DNA of 64,000 bases from Ceratotherium simum simum (GCF_000283155.1 NW_004454179.1:2348629-2412628), one strand, 5' to 3'; positions 1 through 13,599 are shown, counted from the stretch's first letter. The notes: a model not told the origin generated them from the letters alone. Made by a program: numbers and translations.

Positions 1-499
1 GTTTAAATTAAGACCAGAGCTAACAAAAGTTCCCTACTCTTTTTCCCCATCTACTGTTTCCTACTGTTTTCCCCACCTCTATAGCTACCCTATCTAGTTC
101 TGTTAACTGTTGTTATAAAAATTTGGTAATGGCCCCAGAATTTGAAAATTACTGTGGCACTTACATACTTGCTAAAATCTTTGCTTCTTCTGCATCAATT
201 ATTCTACTATGACTCAATATCCCCATTCTTGAGTAACTCTCTCTTCTGCTTTACACACTGTCGTCTCCCCCTTATAGGTGGCCAAGTCCCAGCATCATTC
301 CTTTGCAGTCAATTATAAATCCTGTTCTAGAAGTCAGCATTCTTTCAACAGATGTTACCATGTAGATAAGCTCTAACCTTCCTCTTCTGAATCTTATAGC
401 ACTATGTAGAACTAATAGCACCATCCAGTTACATTTGCACAAATTCCTGACCTTACCAAATGCTTTCACATTCATTTTCCTCTTATCTGAGCCTCTCAA

Positions 500-650
500 C
501 ATCCCAGAGAGGAAGCATTACTCTTCCCATTTTATAGATGAGGAAACCAAGATTCAGCAAGGATTAGGTAACTTATACAGAGTCAAGCAGATATTTACAT
601 GCTAGAGTCAAGACTCAAACTGGGAACTTCTACATCTGACCCCAACTCTT
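500..650 (-). repeat. MIR SINE fragment
   Basis: Antisense MIR core: CATTTTATAGATGAGGAAAC followed by an ACTTATACAGAGTCAAGCAG-like stretch. Boundaries approximate. Confidence 0.7.
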
Positions 651-929
651 TCCCCACGCACATTTCTGAGAATAAACCTAGCTGCCAAGCAAGCCCCACA
701 TCTCTTGTGTAAGTCTTAAAGGGGATGCTGCAGGTCCTGTGATAGATACTTGTTTTGGTCCCTTGCTCCACATCACTGTTTTTATTCTATTTCCTACTCC
801 TAGCACGAAGTCTTGACACACAAACTCATCCCCCTCCCAACTTCCCACGGATCCTTACTTCTGCCATGTTAACCAAGTACTTTTCTTCTGCTCTGAACAT
901 AGTCTTGCCTCTTTTCCACTGATACTCGC

Positions 930-1170
930 ACTGTCCTCTCTTATTTAATGACTTACTCACTCACACTCTTTGGCTTAAATCCCACAAACTCTGTATAAGT
1001 GTACATTTATTTATGGTTTTGAGTCCACGTTCTCGGTCCTTCCCCTCTCCCACCCTGTTCAAAGCTCTCCATGTTAGAGTGTAAGCTCCTGGCCCAAAAG
1101 GCTCTATTTAGCCAGCTGTGGGTACCACCCAGCACAATGCCTTGCATTCAAAGTCATATAAACATTGACG
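930..1170 (+). repeat. L2 3'-end fragment
   Basis: L2-like end: TTAGAGTGTAAGCTCCTGGC, then ACCCAGCACAATGCCTTGCA. Boundaries approximate. Confidence 0.6.
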
Positions 1171-1541
1171 ATTATGATCTTTAAAAAAAAAAAAATTACT
1201 CCTGTCCTTGATCTGAAATACTGACAGAAACCAGCTGCCAAAACCACTAAGAGCATTATTTACTTCAATTTAGAGTTTCTGAATAGGAATTAGCTTAAAA
1301 GAGCTGTAAAGTGAAAGACAAGGGCACATTTGTTTACACGTGGTCTCAAAGGTATAAAACGAAATACTGAGTAATTTGTTATCAGCTTCCCATCAACAAC
1401 AGTCCAGCTCTACTGCATAGCAAGGTCACCTTGGGTAAGAGGATCCTAGTTACCAGCATTCTCATTACGAAAAAGAGGCGATCAGCTATTCCAATTGCAC
1501 ATGTCATCTGGAAAAGCAACAGCTAGCTGCATATTACTTAC

Positions 1542-1660
1542 CGGTTTATCCTTGATGGTGGGGCTCGACACACACAGGTACAGTTTCCCGTCTTCTTCTA
1601 GGCAGGCATCTATCAAAGCTTGTACTGAGCTCTCTTCCTGGAACAGCAGAAAGGCATAGC
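1542..1660 (-). CDS. CPEB3: CPEB3 coding exon: RRM1 RNP1 strand to end of RRM1
   Basis: Seen: 119 nt, acceptor TTCTCCCCAAG|GCTATG and donor ACCG|GTAAGT, entering in phase 1 and leaving in phase 0. It reads (G)YAFLLFQEESSVQALIDA, CLEEDGKLYLCVSSPTIKDK, P. KGYAFLLF across the upstream junction matches the RNP1 consensus [RK]-G-[FY]-[GA]-[FY]-[ILV]-x-[FY]. Known: DACLEEDGK, with Leu, is my recollection of CPEB3; CPEB4 has DACIEEDGK. The next expected residues (VQIRPWNL..., RRM1-RRM2 linker) are not found in the remaining 1.5 kb, so the following exon lies beyond the left edge. Confidence 0.93.
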
Positions 1661-1789
1661 CTTGGGGAGAACAAAAACAAAAGGGTGGGGAGAGGAATCA
1701 GTAAATTAAACTCAAAGTACCAGTTCAAAATTTATCTATTGTTTCACTTTGGCAAATTCTCACTAAAATCTAAGAACTTGAAGTGGGAC

Positions 1790-1925
1790 ACAGGGAAGTA
1801 ACAGTCACTGAGACCTCATGTGCCAGACATTGTATTAGAAGCTCATAGACATTACCTTGCTTAATTCTCATAATTACTCAGGGAAGCAGGTTCAGAACAT
1901 CTCTATGGAATTTCCACTAAACACA
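1790..1925 (-). repeat. Probable MIR fragment
   Basis: Weak antisense MIR resemblance (GTGCCAGACATTGTATTAGA, then CTTAATTCTCATAATTACTC). Confidence 0.5.
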
Positions 1926-2029
1926 TCTGGTCATCTTTAATGAGAGCAGGCAGACTCACCACTGGCCTGAGCCACAACTACCAGCCACAAAACAAGTATC
2001 ACCTGCCCTCCAACTTCCACCAAGCTTTA

Positions 2030-2375
2030 GGCTTGACACATGCTACAACATGGATTCACCTTGAAAATATTATGGTAAGCGAAAGAAGCCAGTCACAAAA
2101 TACTACATATTCTATGATTCCATTTACATGGAATGTCCAGAATAGGCAAATCTAGGGACAAAAAATAGATTAGCGGTTGCCTAGGGCTGAGGGACTGGAG
2201 GGAATAGGTACAGGGTTTCTTTTTGGGATGATGAAAATTTTCTAAAATTGATTGTGGTGATGGTTGCATAACTCTGTGAACACACTGAAAACCACTGAAC
2301 TGTACGTTTTAAATGGGTGAACTATATGGTATGTGAATTATATCTCAACAAAGGTTGTCCAAAAGAAAAAAGCCC
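2030..2375 (+). repeat. L1 3'-end fragment
   Basis: Mammalian L1 3' end: GAAAGAAGCCAGTCACAAAA, GATTAGCGGTTGCCTAGGGC, AACCACTGAACTGTACG, GTATGTGAATTATATCTCAA. Confidence 0.85.
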
Positions 2376-2636
2376 AACAATAGGCTAGTGTATTTTACAT
2401 GTTACCTCTGATGATGAAGCTGTTTCTCCAAGGATACTCTCCTGTCTCATAGCAGAGTACACGATCTACAAACATGGACACTAGCTGTAGGATTTCCAGG
2501 GACACAGCCAGCTTTGTTCAGTTCAAAATCAGTAGGATTTACTGAGTAACTGTTACAAGTGGGACACAATCTATACATTATGAGAAAACTGAAATGAGTG
2601 AGACTAGGTTCCTGCTGTCAAGAGACTTAGGTGGTA

Positions 2637-2896
2637 TGGGGCCTGCCCAGTGGGGTAGCGGTTAAGTTCACGCGCTCCACTTCGGCAGCCTGGAGTTCAC
2701 CGGTTTGGATCCTGGGCGTGGACCTACTCACCGCTCATCAAGTCATGCTGAGGTGGCGTCCCACACAGAAGAGCTACAACTCTACAACTATGATATACAA
2801 CTATGTACTGGGGCTTTGGGGAGAAAAAAGATAAAAGAGGAAGATTGGCAACAGATGTTAGCACAGGGCCACTCTTCCTAAAAAAAAAAAAAAAAA
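2637..2896 (+). mobile_element. ERE SINE with one tail module
   Basis: ERE body with B box GGTTTGGATCC and the end GGGGCTTTGGGG, followed by one GAGGAAGATTGGC...CTTCCT module and oligo-A. TSD AAGAGACTTAGGTGGTA, repeated after the tail with one change. It split L2-like flanking text. Confidence 0.95.
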
Positions 2897-3821
2897 AAGA
2901 GACTTATGTGGTAGAAGAAACAGACATTTAGACAATTAACTACTCGTTACAAAGCTGAGGGAGATAAGTGGGGACAAAAATGCCACAGGAGCCCAGGAGC
3001 AAGGACTGTGAAGTGAGAGAATTGGCAAAGACTTCAAAGAGGACAGTAGATGTTCAAGGGGCCAAATCTGGCACTTGCTGCCTCACTGGTATTCATGAAT
3101 GACAGCTGAGCAAAGGCCCATCATGAGCTAGTGTATGCGTGAGTATTCAACTATTCAACCTCTCTACAACCCCTCCAGGTTTGCTAAGTCTCTCAGCTGT
3201 CACCTCCACTCCGAGTCCTGGTACTGACCTCAGAGGAAACCATCACCAATACGTTCTCCTCTGGTGCGTTGATTGCGTGCCAGAAAGATATAAGTGGTGG
3301 AGAAGAATAAGAACCCCCATATTCAGAAGATTCTCACACATTAAACAAAGATGTTAATCGACTGGCCTAGAAGCAAAGCTCTCTGGAGTTCTGGGCAGCA
3401 CATAATGACAATGGTAGTGGATAATAAATAATGGGTACTCTTTTTTTATCCTTTTTCTCAACTCCTCATCTACTACGGAGCATCTAAGCAAACAGAGCAG
3501 GAAAAAGATAAACCACTACCCAGCACACCAAGAGTGACCATGCAACACGCAAAAGCCAACACACAGGGGAAAGCACCAAGCCCACAGGAGTGGGTATGCA
3601 GCCCCAAGAGGGAGGCTGCCTACGTGGTAGGACCCAGAGCTGTTTTCTGGGCTTTGCTCCCAGGCTAGATGGGTCAGAAGATTCAGCCTGTGGCCAGGCA
3701 AGAAAAATAAAACCTAATTGCAAAACCAGAAAAGATAATACATCATTGCTTCATATTCTCTTTTAGAAACAGTATCAAACTATCACCAAGCCCCAAGGAA
3801 TCTATTAAAAGTAGTGTTTTC

Positions 3822-4036
3822 GGGCCGGCCCTGCGGCTTGGTGGTTAAGTGCGCGCGCTGCGATGCTGGTGGCCTGGGTTCGGATCCCGGGTGCGCATCG
3901 AGGCACCACTTTTCCGTTCATCCTGAGGCCGAGTCCCGCATACAGCAACTAGAAGGATGTGCAGCTACGACATACAACTATCCACTGGGGCTTTGGGGGG
4001 AAAAAATAAAATAAATAAACTCTTTAAAAAAAAAAA
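3822..4036 (+). mobile_element. ERE SINE, short form
   Basis: ERE with intact A and B boxes, ending GGGGCTTTGGGG and an A-rich tail; no stem-loop module. TSD AAAAGTAGTGTTTTC. Body variant CGAGGCACCACTT...GGCCGAGTCCC, shared with the copy at 60643. Confidence 0.96.
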
Positions 4037-5073
4037 AAAAGTAGTGTTTTCTTTTAATGTGAGAACATTAATTCCACTCGCCAAAGAGAATATTAGAGAT
4101 GAGTGGGTTAAAAAATGCAAATATCACAAAGAGGCAGTCTCAGCACGTCCTCTCACACCTCCTGCCTCACCAGGTTAAATCCTGGTACAGATCTTCCACA
4201 AAGGTCCTAAGAGGCATACTGGATATCTTGTTCTTGGAGAGGACCCCGTCTGTGTACACTATGCACAGGCACATAAAAAGGCCTGCGGATGGGGCACGCT
4301 CAGTGAGCTGGGTCTTTCTCCAGCTCCTTGCCTCTGGAAGACCAGCAGGCTGACTGCACCCTTCCTGCACATCGCTGCCCACCCTCTACAACCTTCTGCA
4401 TCAAATCCCACACTGGGTTCAATTTGGGCATCAGAGGAAAGGGAGGGAGTCTCCACATAGCAGCTGAGTAGCTACCACAAAAGCACGCAGATTTTCACTC
4501 AGCCTATCTCACAGCCATAAATGTTAACATTGTCAGTAGACAGAGTAAAAACTGGGAGTCACAAGTAAAAGCCTGTTACAAATATTATTACCAAGAAAAA
4601 TACCTACAAATAACTTCTTTTCCTTTCCCAGGGAATGGCCCATAATACTTTACTAGGTTCTTCAGGATGGCTCTTTAGAACAAATAATCTTTTACAACAA
4701 TCATCTCTACTCTCTGATCAGCAAGCTGCCACTTTCAGTAATGGCAATATTCTCTTAGCACTACAGATAAGGGGTGTGACTCAAGTCCAACAATTTCCTT
4801 CAACCCTACTTCCTACCTTGGGCCTTCCAACCAAAACAAAATCACCAGAAACATGCAAAATCACCCACAAAAACAACTTGATGATACCTTCACCTACTAA
4901 AATACCTTCTGATACCTCAAGGTCAACCAAACTCAGATGACAACAGAAATCAGAGGATTAAAAAAAAAAATCAGGAAGGAAGAAGGCTTCAAACACATTT
5001 CTCTTTTGATCTTCAGAAATTTAAGGCCAAAGTAAACAAAGTGGGAAAAGATCCCTTCAAGAATAACAAGATC

Positions 5074-5281
5074 TGGGCCGGCCCCGTGGCTTAGCAGTTA
5101 AGTGTGCGCGCTCTGCTGCTGGCGGCCTGGGTTCGGATCCCGGGCGTGCACCAACGCACCGTTTCTCCAGCCATGCTGAGGCTGCGTCCCACATACAGCA
5201 ACTAGAAGGATGTGCAGCTATGACATACAACAATCTACTGGGGCTTTGGGGGAATAAATAAATAAAATAAAATAAAATAAA
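5074..5281 (+). mobile_element. ERE SINE, short form
   Basis: Complete short ERE with a (AAATA)n-rich tail. TSD AAGAATAACAAGATC, perfect. Confidence 0.96.
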
Positions 5282-5371
5282 AAGAATAACAAGATCAATG
5301 TGAGATGGAAATTAAATCAATGATTTACTAAAAGGGAAATTCCACATGATACTGTGAAAAGAGATCTAGAC

Positions 5372-5760
5372 TAGGAATCAGAAGGTCTGGATTTGGGTCA
5401 AAGTTCTAACATTTACTAGCTGTGTGGTAATAACAGCCAATAGCTAACAATAACTGAGCATCCACTATGTACCAGGCACTGTTCTAAGTGCCTTATATGT
5501 AACAACTCGTTTCATCTTCACACATACCCTGTGAGGTAGGCACTATTTTCAAGTCTTACAGTTAAAGAAATTGCACAGAGTGAATAAGTAACTTGTCTGA
5601 GCTCACCCAGTAAGTAGAATCACGAACTTGAATATTAACTTAAAGTTTCTGAGTCTTAGCTCTTTTCTCTGTAAAATGAAGAAACTTAAGTATTTGTCCC
5701 GATTGTCTTACAGAGATGTAGATTGTGAGACAATATATGTAAAGGTGCTTCGTAAACTAG
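5372..5760 (+). repeat. MIR fragment split by an opposite MIR
   Basis: Sense MIR core at 5372-5440 (ACATTTACTAGCTGTGTGG) and a possible continuation from about 5640 (CTCTTTTCTCTGTAAAATG). An antisense MIR (5441-5625) lies between. Confidence 0.6.
5441..5625 (-). repeat. MIR SINE
   Basis: Antisense MIR: CACTATGTACCAGGCACTGT and CATACCCTGTGAGGTAGGCA. Confidence 0.8.
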
Positions 5761-6824
5761 GATACTGTGTGTCAATTTTTCTCTTACTGCATTTTCAGTT
5801 ATTTATGTGATATGTAAAATTTAGTTGTGTTTTGCATATGGTCTCATTATAAAAATTAGAGTTCAGATTAATGATATACACTTTCTACTTCGCATTTGCA
5901 AGCATTTGATGAATAAAGGGTAATAATCTAGATACTAAAGAAAAATCTTAAAGTTATTTGAATGACAGGCTGAATATTACTGTAAACAAACAATAAACTG
6001 ACTGAATATTTGTTTTCATATATCATTAGCCATTTCCACCAGGAGAGAGAATTATCAGATATGGTATTACATGCTGATTTTAACACATTCTTTAAATAAA
6101 AACCTATCATACCTACAAATTGAGCTCCTCAAACTGTCACTATGATGGCAGGGTCTTAGTTTGAAAGATATATAGAAAAAACTTGGCCAAAAAATTATGA
6201 ACTCCCTCTGTTCTCCCTGCCCTCTGAGCCAGTAAGAGATAACAGGATTATAAAACTCCTTAAGTTTCAGAAATGGTGACCTTGTTTCCCAAGTACCTGA
6301 GGAATGTGTGGGGGCTTCAGAGATGTGGCGAGCTGTGAGAAGCCCTCAACTCAGAGCAAGTCTGTACGTGGAAATATGGGATCTTGGCGGGGGAGCAATA
6401 GGAACTCCTGGCCCTGTCACCATCACAACCCTGGGTTATGGGAAGAATGGATGGCAGGAAATTGCTTGCTTTCCCAGTGGTGCCAAATAGGTCGGGGGAA
6501 GGACGGTAGAACAGTGAGGGATTTTTGGACAAGCCTGAACTGACCAACGTACTTCTCTAGGGTAAGGAGGAACAGGAAGGTATGGGGGAGGACTTAACTA
6601 GGATAATTCCATTTCATTTGGCCAGGTTTTTGAAGAGTAAATTTAATTAAAAGATTTTTTTTCTCTTAATACCTGAAAACACATTAAGTATAACAACCTC
6701 CAAAATGTTCTTGGCTACCTTCCAAAAACAAAGCTTCCTGAGCTCTTAAATACATATTTTCACATTATAATTTTTATACTTGATATCTAGTACAAATATC
6801 ACCACCAACTTCACCACCACAAAC

Positions 6825-7080
6825 ACCAGTTACTAACTGCTTACAATGTGTCAGGTACTTTGCTAATAATAAACATTTTACATCTATTAGCTCTTTTCAC
6901 CCTCACAGTAATTCTACGAAGTAAATACAGTTATTATTACTACCATTTTACAGATGAGAAAGCTGAAGCTCTTGAAAGGTAAGGGACACCTGAGATTAAA
7001 ACCTAGAGATTAATTTGGAATTAAAACCTAGCTCAGCTTCCAGAGCCCTCATTCTTTAACCATTAATTTATACTATCTCA
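6825..7080 (-). repeat. MIR SINE
   Basis: Antisense MIR: GTGTCAGGTACTTTGCTAAT and CATTTTACAGATGAGAAAGC. Confidence 0.8.
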
Positions 7081-8099
7081 CCTAAAAATGGTGAGATAAA
7101 ATTTTCAATATCACTAGCAAATAAGGACTTGCCTATTTATTATTTACTGTCACTTTTGTGACAGTGATCATTTGACAATGTTTCAGTAGCACGAAGTGGT
7201 CACCTATGTTTTAGTGTTTAAGGGCAATGTACATATATTTGCTCTAAAGTCCACAAAAACCATATTAAGAAGAGTTGATGAGTTTCAAAATAATCAAGAG
7301 AAGTCTAGATTTAGTTTTATTAAGGTCAAGCAAATTTTCAAATTTGGTAAAGACGCCTATTGGTTTTCAACGTATTTTTAAGCTATATATTTAGAATGAA
7401 GGCTCTTAAGGGAGTTACAGAGCAGATCTCACTAAATTAAATAAGATTTTAATAAAATGAATATCACCATCACAGTAATAATCTACTTAAGCAAGAATCG
7501 TCAATGGATTCTAAAACCATTGGGTGAATTTGGGGAGGGAATACAAGATATTCATACAATCTTAAAGCATCACTTCACAGATTAACAGTATTCCCAAAGG
7601 GAAAGAAAGGTACTTTTACAACAGAGGAATCTGGCAGACAACACCTTAACCAAATGATCAAACTTAACATCACCAACAATAGGGCAAACTGACATCATGG
7701 GCCTCCTGCATTGTGTCCTTTTCAGTGCAGCACATCAGCTATGTGGTCTTCCTGCTAATAGTGTTTCTCCTGAATCTCATTATAAGGAAACAACCAGATA
7801 ATTCCAAATTAAGTGATATTCTATAAGACATCTGGCATGAACCCTTTAAATGATACAAAAGACAAAAAATCTAGGAAAAAACCTGTCTGAATTAAAGGAG
7901 AGTAAAGAGATATAAATGTAAAGCTAGACTTTGACTGGATCTTGGATTAAAAAAAAACAGCCCTAAAGGACATTACTAGGACAATCTGGATATTTCTTGT
8001 TCTCAGGAGACATGCTGAAGCATTTAGAAGAAAGGGGTCTTGATAGCTACAATTTACTCTCAAATGATTCATCAAAAATATATATGTATGTATACACAT

Positions 8100-8260
8100 A
8101 CAGACAGAAAAAAAGAGAGAAAGTAAATGTGGCAAAATGCTAACAACTGGTGAATCTAGAACAAAGCTATACAGGTATTCACTGAGCTATTCTTATAAGT
8201 TTTTTATAGGTTTGAAATTTTTCAAAATAAAAATTTGTGAAAGAAAAAATTAAAAAGCAC
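8100..8260 (+). repeat. L1 3'-end fragment
   Basis: Old L1 end: TTGAAATTTTTCAAAATAAA preceded by a GGCAAAATG...AACAACTGG block. Confidence 0.7.
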
Positions 8261-8749
8261 AAGGTCTTTCTGGAGAATAGGGTAATATACTCTCCCATTC
8301 TCTAAAGAGGTATGTGGTCTTTTGAAAGACCCAATAGTTCTCAAAATCAACTAATGCTCTTAGTGATTTATGTTTCAAGTATCAACTATAATCAGAAACA
8401 ATTCCAGCTTGTAGGGCTGTGCCCTGAACTACCACTGCATTCATAAAACAGTGGCTTGACCAAGGGATGGCTGGTTTCTGATTAAGTGCGATCAGCCCCT
8501 GGAGGAAGGATCCTGGTCTAGACAGAGAGAGAGAGACCTCTCCTCGCACAGAATCCAGGCTCCCTCATTTCCTGTGACCTTCCTAAAGAAACCTGAAGGA
8601 CACCTCTCCAGCCAGAGCTCCCTGAATTCAGACTTCTTTTTAGCACAGGAAGTCTGTTTCAAACATTCTCTCTGACCTTGGCTTTCAGGTCAGAGTACTT
8701 ACCTGGTATGCCTCAGGAGTCTTTGTCCTTGGATTCAATTTAATAGAAC

Positions 8750-9360
8750 CAAAAATATTTAGGAGGTACAAGTTATGATGCTAGGCACTGAAGCTACAAA
8801 GATGAATAAAAAAACCTCAACCTGTAAATAAATGACTAAGAAACAACATGAAAAGTGTTATGTTGGGGGTATGTCCTACAGAACACTGGTGAAAGACAAA
8901 TGGAGCAGAGATGTCCAAACATCAAGGAAAGCCACAGAGCAAAGGCCATATCTGAGCTGGAGGATAATTACTTTTCCAGGAAGTAAGAGCACAGGCCAAG
9001 GCATGGAAGGGTCAAATGGTCAGCTCATTTGGAAAATAGTGAATGAGTAGAGTTCATTAGTTAGAATATAGGATTGGGGGCGGCGGGTGAGAAGAGATGA
9101 AGAGCTCATCAACCCCCTGCCTGCTGCCTGGAGAATACTGTAGGTCTCTGAACTGGATTCGTTATTCATTTTCCTCTTGACTGAGAACATCTGATCTCTA
9201 AGATTTACTGAATACTGACTATATGCCCTAGGCACTTCAGGGGAATGCTGACATAAGCAAGTCCTTGTTCTCAAGGAATTTATAAGCTAGTACAAGAAGG
9301 TCCTGAAGAATAAGTACATAGAGAACTCTAATCTAGGAACAATGCATTAAGGATCCTAAG
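8750..9360 (-). repeat. Probable L2-family fragment, cut by an ERE at its right end
   Basis: Antisense L2-like text (GATGCTAGGCACTGAAGCTA; AAGTCCTTGTTCTCAAGGAA). Family assignment uncertain. Confidence 0.5.
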
Positions 9361-9371
9361 AAGTATTTCTT

Positions 9372-9561
9372 TTTTTTGCTGAGGAAGATTTGCCCTGAGC
9401 TAACATCTGTGCCAATACTCCTCTATTTTGTATGTGGGTCACTGCCACAGCATGGCTGACGACGAGTGGTGCAGGTCCACACCCAGGATCCAAACCCACG
9501 AACTCGGGCTGCCAAAGCGGAGTGTGCCGAACTTAACCACTAGGCCACAGGGCTGGCCCCC
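9372..9561 (-). mobile_element. ERE SINE with one tail module
   Basis: Reverse-strand ERE (head complement CCACAGGGCTGGCCCC) with one module and a poly-T. TSD AAGAAGTATTTCTT. Confidence 0.94.
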
Positions 9562-10317
9562 AAGAAGTATTTCTTAAAATGTATTTTTAAAAGTTGGACT
9601 CCAGAAAAGGAAGACAGATCTTTCAGTGAAGAAGTTATGGATAAAGAAATCAGGGAAGACTTTCGGTAGGTGGTGGCATAGGAGCCAGACCTTAATGGTA
9701 TGACATAGGTGAAAAAAATGGAGAAGGACATTCGAAGGGAAGGAATTAGCATAAATTAAGATGTAGAGATGGCTCTGCAGGTACTGCCCAAGTCCATAGA
9801 TTCCTAAACATTCCCCTTGCATTCAGAACCAAACATATTTCTTTGACTATATTTAGGGCTGAAGGCTCAGACATTTTGGTTCTAGCCTGTTTTGTGTTTT
9901 CTGTTACACTAGTAACTGTTTCTTTGTCGGCTTGTTGCTTGGAAGGCAGGGGTTGGGGAAGGTGGGAATGGATTAGAAAACAAGTCTGAAGGGTGGAACC
10001 ACCTCAGAGTTGAAAATTAGCAATCTACTTTCTGTGTTCTTAGTAATGTCCTGCAGTCCAGGGCAGAGACCTGGGGCATTTGGGATTAAAGTATGCTCTG
10101 TTTACATAACCACACATTTCCTATGCAAAGAGATCCTTGTGAAGTCTGCCAATCTGTCAGTCTAGTCACAGTCAGTTCCAACAAGCACTTGACCAAGAAA
10201 ATGGAGACCAGACTGGAGGTGTGGGAGGGAACCGGTCAAACTAGTTGGGCAGTTTTATTGTTCCTAAGCATTACATTTTCATCAGGGGGAAGGACACTAA
10301 TATTATGTAACACCTAT

Positions 10318-10510
10318 TAAGCCTAAGTACTATGTTGATGTGTATGTGCAATGTCTCACATGATTCTTTTAATAACCCAATGGGTAGTATTAACTCAGAT
10401 GAGTAAACTGAGGTTCAGAGACTAAATAACTTGCTCAATGTGATATAGCTTGTAACTGCTGGTGCCCATGTCTGAGTCCACAAATACCTAGCTCTTGCCC
10501 CACTGCTTGT
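10318..10510 (-). repeat. MIR SINE
   Basis: Antisense MIR: GATGAGTAAACTGAGGTTCA, then ACTTGCTCAATGTGATATAG. Confidence 0.75.
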
Positions 10511-13500
10511 TGCTCTCCCTCATTCAACATCAGACACCTGGCAAAGTCTACATTTTAACCCAGCAGATGCTTCTAAAGATGAAGCTTTAGTCTGGCCCTG
10601 CTTGTATACTGCCTGAACTTTGACAAGCTAATTTCTCCTCCTCTTTACAATTTAATACTCCCCTGAGGAGTTCTTAATGCTGCTGCCAATGGGTTTTCTC
10701 TGTGCCACCATTTCCCCTTCTCAAGACTAAGGCTATCCCTTCTATGTTGAAAGATAACCCAAGTCTTTGCTCTCAGCTTTCAAAATTTTTCACCAGATCC
10801 TCTCAGCTTCCCATTCCAAACTCTTTCAACTGACATATCCTCTCTTGGTCTCACTTGCTTATAGCCTTAGCTCTGTCCAACCCCAGTCAGCAAGTCCTGT
10901 CCCAAGCTACACCTTCTTCTAAAACATTCTCTCTGCTTCAGCCTGCCACACTTGCACCTTCCATTTCAGTTCCTGAAATCTACTCTCTTCCAGAGAAAGT
11001 TCTCATCAGGGGTGGCTTTGGCTTCTCTGAACTAAACAAGCATCTCTCCTACCCAGCACCTCTGCCTGGGCACAGCACAACAGGTATTGCTGTGACAGCG
11101 TACAAGATGTCTCTGTTATTTATGTGGCTGCTCAGGCCTTGTCTTGTACTTTCTTACGGCCTACTGCTTTCTCCATAGTCCCTCAAACTATAAATGCTTT
11201 GAAATCAAAGACTTACAATTCATCTTCAATAGAATGCTGAAGAGATAGGTGTTTAATAAAACAGTTTAAACTAAGGGTGTGCTAAGCTTTTAAAAGCAAC
11301 CATAAAATACTGCTGCATCTGTCAAAACAGCACAAAACAAAACAAAAAGCCCACTCTTGCTGCTGTGCAATGCAGTTTCCGTGTTTTTACAAGAAAATCC
11401 TTCTGAGAATGAAAACTTCAATAGATTAAATATTAAAATACAGGATTCACTAAAGAGTATGAGTACTATAAGGCAGGACCTGTATTTAAAAAAAAAAAAA
11501 GGCAAACTATTACTCAAAAGCTTACGAACTGCAAAAGGTTAAGTACAGGCTAAAACTCTTTAGCTTCCCAACTTGATCAGTTTATGTAACTCAGAAGGTG
11601 GAAAAACTTGGAATCTGGGCCTAAAACAACATTGACTTATTTCCATTCAAGTTATGCTACAAGGGAAAAAAAATGTGAAGTTTGAAAACTTTCCTTTCCA
11701 AAGCAAGATTTAGACAAACTGAAGGAAAAAGAAATAGATGCCATGAATCCAGCCCACTGCAGCTTCACAATGACCTATTTTTGTCCATTTAAAGTAGAGC
11801 CCTTTTTCCTGTTCTTCAAACAGTTTCTTCTTAACTGGTCGGCTCAAAGTCAATCTGAATCCCATGTGGCCTGGCTTATGCCAGGTTCATAAACCATGTT
11901 AGTATTGTATAAACTTCCACAACTGCATGACCTTGGTCACAAGGACCAGTAGTCAAGCCAGCCTGGCCAGTGCAGAGGAAATACACAATCATCAGTAGAA
12001 CAGTCACACTTTTGTACAGATTTTACTCAAGGTGGGTGGGCATCATCACAGTGCAAGACATGGGTCACTCTTGCATAAATCTGCATGCCTGTTACTGTTC
12101 CCGTTCCCCTGGCTGTGCACCTGAACCCTGTGGCCCTGGACTGCCAGAGCTGAAGCTGGCTAACTCAGTGGGCTGAGGATGACAGCCTCCTCCATTCCAC
12201 TGCCAGCATCACTGACTTCTGAACACAGTTTCAGAGCCACGTGGCCAATCTCCTGTCTCACATCTGCAGCTGGCTTCTTTCCTTGCCTTTGGCCCAGAGG
12301 TGTCTGCCAACAGTGGTAGTGCAGCTGTGCTCACTGCCCAGGAGATGCCAACTCCTCTCCCTGGCCCCAGCCCCACCACAAGAGGTGAGACTATTGGCAA
12401 TATCAGGAGCTACTGCTTAGCACAGAACCAGGCGTAGAAGGCTCAGGATGGGGAGACATTTTTTTGTAGCTCCAGTGACAGCAACTTTGGACATAGGCTA
12501 TTTGCCCAGGAGGCAAGGACGGAGGTTTTGCTAAACATATCTAATATCAGCATAAAAGCTTGTTATGCCCAGCTTATCTTTCTACCTGCCACATTCACAG
12601 CCCCACGCCCAAGGAAACAGAACTAAGCTGTTTCTTTATTAAGCAGTCAAGAATTCTAAGGCCACTATCATTAGGATGCCCTGTGTCACAGCTAGGTGTT
12701 AAAAAATGAACTGGGCCAATCAGATTCCCTCTCTCTGGAATTCAACTAGAAATATAAAAACATTGCCACGAGAAGCACAGAGAGGAGCACACATGCAGAG
12801 AAGAGCTGAGTCGTGATAATGGTGGAACATTACAATGAAGAATTAATAGCTCCCCCTGGTCAAATCCCAGCAGCCTACCACCCCTAAGCATAGTCTCCAT
12901 GATACCTGGTTCTATCACAGCTCCTACTTTTGGGCTTTTCTTGTCACTCATAACCACATCCCCAATTTGAGGTAGGACAAGAGAACTGATCCTTGCAGTC
13001 AAAGAATTCAACTACAAAGTCATGCACTCATGTCCAGAAATGGTATGGCATCACCCAAGAGGCAGAATCCCACGGTTAAGCTACAACTGAAGGGCACCTC
13101 AGACCTACAGCCTCAGCCTAAATTCAGGTCTTAGAAATATCCCAGCTATGTGAGTATGACCAAAGAATAGAAGAATTCAGGAAAAAGCCAAGGACTGCTT
13201 TCATTTTTAAATAGCTGTGAAAGTGTACCATGGGTCATATAGCTTAAGTTGCTAATTTTTATATAAAATTCAGCCTTGTAAATAACAGCATAATTTAACA
13301 GATTATATACTTGAAACCTAACTTTCTTTCCCACAAATGACACATATTAGCAAAACAAATAAAAACTACTTTCTTTATAACTCACCAGGTAAAACAGTAT
13401 AAATGATTGGTCTGCCAGGTCCAAGTCTATGTAACAAAAACTGTGTACTGTTAGGAAAAAACACTTCACCTCTTAGAATCTCAGTTTACAATAAAGGTTG

Positions 13501-13599
13501 TATTAAAATAAGGTGATCTTTAAGGAACTTTCCAGCTCTAAAATTTGACAGACTCTACTCTCTGAGCAAGTAATGAATTCATCATTTGCAGAGAAAATT

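Larger units (their letters stand above)
1..1541 (-). other. CPEB3: Intron downstream of the 1542-1660 exon (partial)
   Basis: Left-edge part of a CPEB3 intron. It holds an antisense MIR (about 500-650) and an L2-like 3' end (about 930-1170). I recognise nothing in 1-500, 650-930 or 1170-1541, and no further coding exon. Confidence 0.8.

Noticed and set aside
1..1541. Next coding exon (RRM1-RRM2 linker)
   Set aside because: No reverse-strand frame giving VQIRPWNL with splice sites was found, so it must lie outside the window.
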